Source of the DNA: an uncultured Clostridium sp.
GTDB lineage: Bacteria; Bacillota_A; Clostridia; TANB77; CAG-508
DNA length: 5,217 nucleotides
Direction: 5' to 3'
Assembly (NCBI GenBank): GCA_948466265.1
Contig: CAOJZU010000038.1
Coordinates: 1-5,217 of the forward strand
The position numbers and the translations under genes were made by a program. Every line of letters starts with the position of its first letter. Positions within the stretch are counted from its first letter, which is position 1. Shown piece by piece: positions 1-3,949 of this stretch. The notes beneath the pieces are model-generated. The model worked only from the letters and a program-made list of their open reading frames with translations, made no database searches and was not told the DNA's origin.

Positions 1-17
1 TTTAGGAGGTAAAAATT

Positions 18-350
18 ATGTACGTTTCAAAAGAAAGTGTAAAAGAAAAAAATTTCTTAGCATCAGCTAAGTTTCAAAATTTTACTTATCAAGTAGATGA
101 TACAGATATCACTGCTGATGAGAAAGGTAGAAAGATAGTTCAAGCAGGAACTGTATATTATAAAACTACTAAATCTGAAGGAGGAGAAACAACAAAAACT
201 GCAATAGGATTAATATTTGCAGATGTAGATGTAACTCATGGTCCACAACCAGCAGCAGTAATGGTAGAAGGATATGTATTAGAATCAAGATTACCAGAAA
301 CAATTAGTGCAGCTGATAAAGCTACAATGACAGGAATTAAATTTAGATAA
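18..350 (+). CDS. Head decoration protein, lambda gpD-like
   Basis: This 110-aa protein is probably the capsid decoration (cementing) protein, which trimerises on the outside of the expanded shell and stabilises it against internal DNA pressure. Seen: it lies directly upstream of a lambda gpE-like capsid gene and has the same length as I recall for lambda gpD (110 aa). The C-terminal half, with GLIFADVDVTHG at residues 64-75, VEGYVLESRLP at 83-93 and a final GIKFR, follows the pattern of gpD-like proteins, in which a G-I/L strand leads to a final short beta strand. Residues 1-40 are more polar and would correspond to the flexible arm. The start is supported by AGGAGGT at 4-10, seven bases before the ATG. 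There is no signal peptide or membrane segment. The family assignment comes from pattern and position, not from a search. The main alternative is another small structural protein encoded beside the capsid gene. Confidence 0.78.
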   Translation: MYVSKESVKEKNFLASAKFQNFTYQVDDTDITADEKGRKIVQAGTVYYKTTKSEGGETTKTAIGLIFADVDVTHGPQPAAVMVEGYVLESRLPETISAADKATMTGIKFR

Positions 351-353
351 AAA

Positions 354-385
354 AGGTAGATAGCAAAAATGATGCTATCTATTTT
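354..385 (+). terminator. Hairpin with short U-tract between decoration and capsid genes
   Basis: TAGATAGCA (357-365) pairs perfectly with TGCTATCTA (373-381) around a 7-base loop, and G-U and A-U pairs can extend the stem outward to about 354/384. The 3' arm runs into TTTT and then C. The stem is mostly A-U and the U-tract is short, so this would be a weak intrinsic terminator at best. It could instead be an RNA-processing or stabilising hairpin at the 5' end of a capsid message. It starts four bases after the decoration gene stop and ends about 18 bases before the capsid ribosome binding site. Confidence 0.5.
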
Positions 386-402
386 CTAAGTAAAAATGAA
401 AA

Positions 403-408
403 AGGAGA
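403..408 (+). promoter_or_regulatory. Ribosome binding site fixing the capsid start
   Basis: AGGAGA lies about 11 bases before the ATG at 420. That spacing is somewhat long, but it is the only Shine-Dalgarno match in the gap. The in-frame ATG at 396 lies upstream of this site and has no purine-rich site of its own, so 420 is the supported start. Confidence 0.75.
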
Positions 409-419
409 GTGTATTAATT

Positions 420-1439
420 ATGCCAAAAAGTGTATTAGAATTATTTAATCAAAAAGAAGTTTTAAATTATTTAAAAGAAAGAAAGTTCCCAGCAATGATG
501 GGTGAGGAATTATTCCCAGAAACTAAAAAACAAAGTCTTGAATTTGAAGTATTAACAAATGCTAGCAAGACACCAGTAATTGCATCTGTTCATGGATTTG
601 ATACTGAATCAGAGATTGGACAAAGAGAAGCAGAGAAAAAAGCAATTGAATTAGCTTTAATTAAAAGAAAAATGCAATTAAAAGAAAAAGAAATAATTGC
701 ATTAGAAAGTCCAAGAAATGAAGCAGAAAGACAATATTTAATGAAAAGTGTTTATAATGATTTTGATAATCTAGTTGAATCAGTAAGGGCTAGAGTAGAA
801 AAAATGAGAATGGATGTTATTGCAAATGGTGTTATAACATTAGATGAAAATGGATTATCTGCGTCAATAGACTATGGTGTTCCAACAGAAAACAAAGCAA
901 CAAATGTTGATTGGTCATCAGCTACAGCAAATCCAATTAATGATATGATTACATGGGCTAATAAACTAGATCAAATGCCAGGAAGAGTAATAACATCTAA
1001 TACTATTCTTGCAAAAATATTATCAAATAAAAATGTAACAAATGCTTTATTTGGTAAGGATACAACAAGACTAGCAAGTGTTGGAGAATTAAATACTTAT
1101 TTAGAGTCTTTAGGATTACCAAAAATCTATACTTATGATAAAAAATATAGAAAATTAAATGCTGATGGAACATATACAAAGAATAGATATTTCCCAGAAG
1201 ATAAATTTGTTATGCTACCTAATGAAACATTAGGAGAAACTGTTTATGGACCAACTGCAGAAGAAATTAGATTACAAAGAGATCCTTCTGTAGATGTAAG
1301 AACAGTTGGAAAAATCTTTGCTTGTATGTATGAAGAAGGAAAAGATCCAGTATCTACATGGGAAAAAGCAGTTGCAACAGCATTACCTGCATTAAGTTGT
1401 GCTGAAGATATATTCCAAGCAAAAATAAATATTGGGTAA
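420..1439 (+). CDS. Major capsid protein, lambda gpE family (Phage_cap_E)
   Basis: This is the shell-forming major capsid protein, expected to have the HK97 fold. It is 339 aa from the ATG at 420, and lambda gpE is about 341 aa. Features that match the gpE family in order are a charged helix at about 66-92 (possible E-loop/spine region), NDFDNLVESVRARVEKMRMDV at about 113-133 (spine-helix-like), NVDWSS at 162-167 (compare the W-S after the gpE mid-region), NRYFPEDKFVMLPNETLGET at about 255-274 (compare gpE NFLPDNTMVLGNT), and a C-terminal block running from DPVSTWEKAVATALPAL to DIFQAKI, which resembles the gpE C-terminus (DPAREFTMIQSAPL to DEFVSVQL). Six residues after the start comes LELFNQKEVL, typical of Gram-positive members. 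An in-frame ATG at 396 would add eight residues but reads through the Shine-Dalgarno site. The stop codon sits inside a terminator-like hairpin. gpE comparisons are from memory. Confidence 0.92.
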   Translation: MPKSVLELFNQKEVLNYLKERKFPAMMGEELFPETKKQSLEFEVLTNASKTPVIASVHGFDTESEIGQREAEKKAIELALIKRKMQLKEKEIIALESPRNEAERQYLMKSVYNDFDNLVESVRARVEKMRMDVIANGVITLDENGLSASIDYGVPTENKATNVDWSSATANPINDMITWANKLDQMPGRVITSNTILAKILSNKNVTNALFGKDTTRLASVGELNTYLESLGLPKIYTYDKKYRKLNADGTYTKNRYFPEDKFVMLPNETLGETVYGPTAEEIRLQRDPSVDVRTVGKIFACMYEEGKDPVSTWEKAVATALPALSCAEDIFQAKINIG

Positions 1440-1461
1440 GGGAAATCCCTTACTCAATTTT
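1431..1461 (+). terminator. Strong terminator-like hairpin overlapping the capsid stop codon
   Basis: ATTGGGTAAGGG (1431-1442) pairs with CCCTTACTCAAT (1447-1458) over 12 pairs, one of them G-U (1435/1454). The loop is AAAT and TTTTAATTTAATT follows from 1458. A G/C-rich top, a tight tetraloop and a U-rich tail are the layout of an intrinsic terminator. The capsid TAA (1437-1439) lies in the 5' arm. Downstream genes have no visible promoter, so read-through must be substantial and the element is probably a partial terminator or an mRNA 3'-end stabiliser. Confidence 0.75.
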
Positions 1462-1485
1462 AATTTAATTAGGAGGTAATCAAAA

Positions 1486-1917
1486 ATGATTAAAGTTAGA
1501 GTAAAAGGCGAAGGTGTAAAACTTGCAAATAGATGGTGTTTTATTAATGATGAAGCAATTATTGATTTGGAGGAATACGAAAGAAACAAAGAGTATGTTG
1601 ATATCATAGAAGAAATAGAAAAAGCAAGTACAGGAGAAGGCCAAAATCCAGAAGGAGAACAAGAAAATTCAAATAATGATGATAGCGACACAAATGTCGG
1701 TAACATTGAGGGAGAAAATAATCCAGAAGGAGACAATGAAGAAGATGTTGGAGAAAACAATGAAAGCGAAGATGAAGAACTAGAAGCATTAAAAGAAAGA
1801 GCAAAAGAATTAGGAATAAAAAATACTCACAATATGAAAAAAGAAACACTAATTGCTAAAATTCAAGAAATAGAAAAAGCAAGTACAGGAGAAGGCCAAA
1901 ATCCAGAAGGAGAGTAG
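1486..1917 (+). CDS. YqbF-like head protein with C-terminal HeH/LEM-like domain
   Basis: This 143-aa protein is probably an accessory head-assembly or DNA-packaging protein in the position of lambda FI, immediately after the capsid gene. Three regions can be seen. Residues 1-46 form a small beta/alpha domain (IKVRVKGEGVKL, then WCFINDEAIIDLEEYE) resembling the N-terminal domain of B. subtilis skin-element YqbF. Residues 47-97 form an unstructured Glu/Asp/Asn/Gly-rich linker with repeated NPEG motifs. Residues 97-131 form a helix-loop-helix with the HeH/LEM/Rho_N-type signature (LKERAKELGI, then MKKETLIAKI). HeH-type domains are often nucleic-acid or protein binding, but the partner here is unknown. 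EIEKASTGEGQNPEGE occurs at 43-58 and again at 128-143, ending at the stop. The start is set by AGGAGGT at 1471-1477 with an 8-base spacing. The family name rests on recollection of YqbF, and the packaging role is inferred from position. Confidence 0.7.
   Translation: MIKVRVKGEGVKLANRWCFINDEAIIDLEEYERNKEYVDIIEEIEKASTGEGQNPEGEQENSNNDDSDTNVGNIEGENNPEGDNEEDVGENNESEDEELEALKERAKELGIKNTHNMKKETLIAKIQEIEKASTGEGQNPEGE
1610..1658 (+). repeat. 49-bp direct repeat, copy 1
   Basis: These 49 bases are identical to 1865-1913, with an offset of 255 bases (85 codons, in frame). They encode the helix end and linker residues 43-58 of the YqbF-like protein. A shorter third match of 14 bases (AATCCAGAAGGAGA) occurs at 1720-1733, offset by 75 bases and also in frame. 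Identity extends through synonymous positions. Confidence 0.95.
1720..1733 (+). repeat. 14-bp partial third copy of the linker repeat
   Basis: AATCCAGAAGGAGA matches 1645-1658 and 1900-1913 exactly. It encodes the NPEG core at residues 79-82, and the surrounding GENNPEGD resembles GQNPEGE in the full copies. It is probably a diverged unit of the same linker motif. Confidence 0.75.
1865..1913 (+). repeat. 49-bp direct repeat, copy 2
   Basis: This is a perfect copy of 1610-1658. It follows the HeH helix (LIAKIQ) and ends one base before the stop codon at 1915-1917, so the linker motif forms the C-terminus of the protein. The segment between the two copies holds the acidic linker and the whole HeH-like domain. 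Confidence 0.95.
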
Positions 1918-1929
1918 GTGATTTAAAGT

Positions 1930-2403
1930 ATGTTAAAAAAAATATACAATAAGACTAATATAGATATGGCAACATTTATAAAAAGACTAGAAAGAGAATT
2001 GTCTATAAGTGAGATAAAAGATGAAGAAAGTAAGAAATTAGCAAATGAACAATTAGTATGTTCTATCTATGATACTATGATTATTATTTTAGATACAACA
2101 CATCAAGAAAAAGTACCAGAGGGATTATATACGACATGGATTAGAATGATTAAAGATTATTGGTACTTAAACAAATATGATAAACAATTCGTAAAAAATA
2201 CGGATGTAGATTCTAATGAAAATTCTAATGTAAAAATAAAAAGTATTCAAATAGGAGATACTACAACAACATTTGCTGATACATCCTCACAAATTGATAT
2301 AAATGGAACAACATATAATACTGGAACAATTGATTTTGATGAAGATATTTTAGTAGAAAAATATAAAAAAGACTTATATAGACATCGAAAGATGAGGTGG
2401 TAA
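1930..2403 (+). CDS. Head-tail connector (adaptor) candidate, gp6/gp15-like
   Basis: This 157-aa protein is the likely adaptor that docks under the portal ring and extends the DNA channel. The family call rests on position (after the head genes, before the closure and gp10 genes) and on architecture. A mostly helical N-terminal part (residues about 1-90, including ANEQLVCSIYDTMIIILDTT and LYTTWIRMIKDYWYLNKYD) is followed by a Thr/Asp/Asn-rich, probably beta segment (about 100-135). The end is a short helix finishing in YRHRKMRW, which resembles the basic/aromatic R-x-L-R-W end of many Gram-positive gp6-like connectors. The start is supported by AGGTGAT at 1916-1922 with a 7-base spacing, and this site overlaps the previous stop codon. 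The hydrophobic stretch at 50-54 is too short to be a membrane segment. Sequence identity to named adaptors cannot be judged by eye, so another connector role is possible. Confidence 0.62.
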   Translation: MLKKIYNKTNIDMATFIKRLERELSISEIKDEESKKLANEQLVCSIYDTMIIILDTTHQEKVPEGLYTTWIRMIKDYWYLNKYDKQFVKNTDVDSNENSNVKIKSIQIGDTTTTFADTSSQIDINGTTYNTGTIDFDEDILVEKYKKDLYRHRKMRW

Positions 2404-2404
2404 T

Positions 2405-2770
2405 ATGAATCAATATATATTAGCTGCTAGAAAAACAATTGAAAGTCAATATGATTCTAGATGTGATGTAATTGAAAAAAGAGCAAAAGAGATAAAAAAT
2501 ATTACAAAAAATGTAGAAGAAAAAGTATTAATTGATAAGGAATGTAGAGTTTCTTTTGAAGATATATATGTAAATACAGAAACAGATACTGAAGCAAAGA
2601 AAGTACAAAAAATAAAATTATTTATTGCACCAGAATTAAATATATTACCTGGAAGCAAAATAGTGATAACTAGAAAAGGTAGAACAACGGAATATAAGAA
2701 TAGTGGAGAACCAGCAATCTATGACACTCATCAAGAAATAATGCTGGAATTATGGAAAGGATGGGCATAG
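2405..2770 (+). CDS. Head closure/stopper candidate (minor capsid protein)
   Basis: This 121-aa protein probably forms the ring that closes the portal channel after packaging (role of SPP1 gp16 or HK97 gp7). Seen: an N-terminal helix (NQYILAARKTIESQY), then an almost all-beta body with ECRVSFEDI at 46-54, KLFIAPELNILPGSKIVI at 71-88 and a Gly/Pro turn SGEPAIYDTHQE at 100-111, ending in LELWKGWA. PGSKI, SGEPA.Y..HQE and a Trp/Ala end are features I recall from the protein in this position in Clostridioides phages, often annotated as putative minor capsid protein. It starts one base after the preceding stop, with GAGGTGG at 2394-2400 only about four bases upstream of the ATG, so translational coupling is likely. 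The exact connector role is inferred from gene order. Confidence 0.66.
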   Translation: MNQYILAARKTIESQYDSRCDVIEKRAKEIKNITKNVEEKVLIDKECRVSFEDIYVNTETDTEAKKVQKIKLFIAPELNILPGSKIVITRKGRTTEYKNSGEPAIYDTHQEIMLELWKGWA

Positions 2771-3322
2771 ATGGCAAAATGGGGAGAATGTGATTTTAGT
2801 GAATTTGAAGAACTTGAAAGAAAATTTGAAAAATTAGCCAAAACAGATATTGAAAAATTTTGTCAAGATGTAGCAAGAGAACTTGCTGCAAGACTATTAT
2901 CGAAAGTAATTCCAAGAACTCCAGTAGGAGAAGGAACTTTTGAAACAATAGAAGGCAAAAGATATACAATAAAAAGTGGAGGAACATTAAGAAGAGGTTG
3001 GACAGCAAATACGGAGTCTGAAGCAGAAGGTGGAAGTGTCCCAGATGCAACTGCATATGCTAATTCATTAAAAATTCTTAAGTTTGGTAATAATTATATA
3101 ATAGTAGTAGAAAACCCAGTAAAATATGCTTCATATGTAGAATATGGACATAGACAAGAACCTGGTAGATATGTACCTGCATTAGGAAAGAGATTAAAGG
3201 CAAGTTGGGTTGAAGGAAAATATATGTTAACGATCTCAGAAAAAGAACTTGAGTCACAACTTCCATCACTAATAGAAAGAAAAATGAAAAAATATATTGA
3301 GGAGTGTTTTAATAATGGTTAA
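2771..3322 (+). CDS. HK97 gp10-family tail completion protein (XkdI/YqbI-like)
   Basis: This 183-aa protein of the HK97 gp10 family acts at the head-tail interface, helping to complete or join the tail. Family features seen: an N-terminal amphipathic helix (FEELERKFEKL), a second helix (FCQDVARELAARLLSKV) leading into PRTPVGE at 48-54, GGTLRRGWT at 70-78, and the strongly typical block NPVKYASYVEYGHR at 115-128. After these come PGRYVP and a C-terminal helical region (residues 158-180). The TP..(G)..LR.GW plus YA.YVE.GHR combination is the recognisable signature. The ATG directly abuts the previous stop (TAG then ATG), with AAAGGA at 2756-2761 as ribosome binding site inside the upstream gene. 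It ends inside the next gene with an 8-base overlap. The family is confident, but its precise mechanical role varies among phages. Confidence 0.88.
   Translation: MAKWGECDFSEFEELERKFEKLAKTDIEKFCQDVARELAARLLSKVIPRTPVGEGTFETIEGKRYTIKSGGTLRRGWTANTESEAEGGSVPDATAYANSLKILKFGNNYIIVVENPVKYASYVEYGHRQEPGRYVPALGKRLKASWVEGKYMLTISEKELESQLPSLIERKMKKYIEECFNNG
3299..3304 (+). promoter_or_regulatory. Ribosome binding site fixing the tail terminator start
   Basis: GAGGAG lies 10 bases before the ATG at 3315. An in-frame TTG at 3297 overlaps this site and so cannot use it. The ATG at 3315 is therefore the supported start. Confidence 0.75.
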
Positions 3323-3776
3323 AAGTGTAGTAAATGAAATTGTATATGGAATTGCTGCAAAAGTAAAAACTATATATAAAGAAAAAGGAGACTATCCAAT
3401 ATATACTGATAATGAAGAACAAGGATTAGAAAAGCCTTGTTTTTTTATTAAGGTAATAAATGGAGAAGAAAGTAGAGAAATTGGACTTGAAAATAAATTC
3501 TACAAAGATTTATTGAACATAGTAATAATAGGATATACACTAGATGGAAATACTGAAATTTTAAATGATATGATAGACAATTTGTATGGTTTAGAATATA
3601 TAGAATTATCAGATAAAAGTCTAATAAGAGCCATAAAATTACATCCAAAAATTGAAGATGGTGTTTTACATTTCTTTATTGATTATAATTTATCTATAAA
3701 GAAAGATGATGATGAGACAATAAAAATGAATGACTATAATTTAAGTGGGGAGGTAAAAAAAGATGAAAACATCTAA
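3315..3776 (+). CDS. Tail terminator family protein (XkdJ/DUF6838-like)
   Basis: This 153-aa protein is the probable tail terminator, the ring that caps the finished tail tube and sheath and binds the head connector. Seen: an N-terminal helix (NEIVYGIAAKVKTIY), then PIYTDNEEQGLEKPCFFIKV at 28-47, a typical opening of this family (short strand, turn, EQGL..PCFFI strand). A further strand NIVIIGYTL follows at 68-76, then a helix (EILNDMIDNLYGLEYI) and a C-terminal strand pair (IEDGVLHFFIDYNLSIKK). The order helix, beta hairpin, helix, strands agrees with the terminator fold. It lies between the gp10-family gene and the sheath, where XkdJ/YqbJ lies in PBSX/skin. The start overlaps the upstream gene by 8 bases, and its end overlaps the next gene by 14 bases. 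Confidence 0.8.
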   Translation: MVKSVVNEIVYGIAAKVKTIYKEKGDYPIYTDNEEQGLEKPCFFIKVINGEESREIGLENKFYKDLLNIVIIGYTLDGNTEILNDMIDNLYGLEYIELSDKSLIRAIKLHPKIEDGVLHFFIDYNLSIKKDDDETIKMNDYNLSGEVKKDENI

Positions 3777-3948
3777 AAAGGAAAATAAAATTATAGAAGA
3801 AAAATATACTAAAAAACAAATTGTTAATTCTAAAATTTTTATTGATAATAAAGATTTATTAAATGCGGTATTAAAAGAAGATAAAAGTTATACGAAACAA
3901 GAAGTTAATAAAATAATTGAAAATTTTAAGAAAGGAAAGGTGAACTAA
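3763..3948 (+). CDS. Small YqzN/YkzM-like phage protein
   Basis: This is a 61-aa, Lys-rich, soluble protein of unknown function. The pattern YTKKQIVNSKIF at 15-26, DLLNAVL at 31-37, then YTKQEVNKIIENFKKGKV at 43-60 matches the small protein I recall just upstream of the sheath gene in PBSX (YkzM), skin (YqzN) and many Clostridia phages: a helix, a D-L-L-x-A-x-L core, a Y-T-x-x-E turn and a second helix. Its constant position before the sheath suggests a role in sheath or tail assembly, but that is inference. It has one of the best ribosome binding sites in the window, GGGGAGGT at 3747-3754, 8 bases from the ATG, inside the previous gene (14-base overlap). It ends one base before the sheath ATG. 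Confidence 0.75.
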   Translation: MKTSKKENKIIEEKYTKKQIVNSKIFIDNKDLLNAVLKEDKSYTKQEVNKIIENFKKGKVN

Positions 3949-3949
3949 T

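Noticed and set aside
396..419. An upstream in-frame ATG for the capsid protein at 396
   Set aside because: It has no ribosome binding site, and the AGGAGA serving the ATG at 420 would lie inside its coding sequence. The residues it adds do not look like the family's N-terminus, which begins close to the LELFN region.
1459..1485. Possible promoter in the AT-rich gap before the YqbF-like gene
   Set aside because: The sequence resembles a -10 box only because it is AT-rich. No -35 element at proper spacing can be seen, and the U-rich stretch is better explained as the terminator tail.
1686..1699. Small inverted repeat CGACA-CAAA-TGTCG inside the acidic linker
   Set aside because: The stem is only 5 bp, lies within coding sequence and has no U-tract. 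This is expected by chance.
1392..1760. Long open frame on the - strand opposite the capsid end and YqbF-like gene
   Set aside because: It is Ser/Phe/Leu-rich low complexity, the mirror of the acidic repetitive linker on the + strand. It has no ribosome binding site and runs through the terminator hairpin.
3297..3314. A TTG start at 3297 for the tail terminator
   Set aside because: It overlaps the GAGGAG site itself. The ATG at 3315 has this site at a usable distance.
2446..3648. Several open frames on the - strand (for example 2446-2658, 2796-3056, 3078-3269, 3448-3648)
   Set aside because: All are Leu/Phe-rich reverse shadows of confidently assigned + strand genes in an AT-rich genome, with no ribosome binding sites and no recognisable family.
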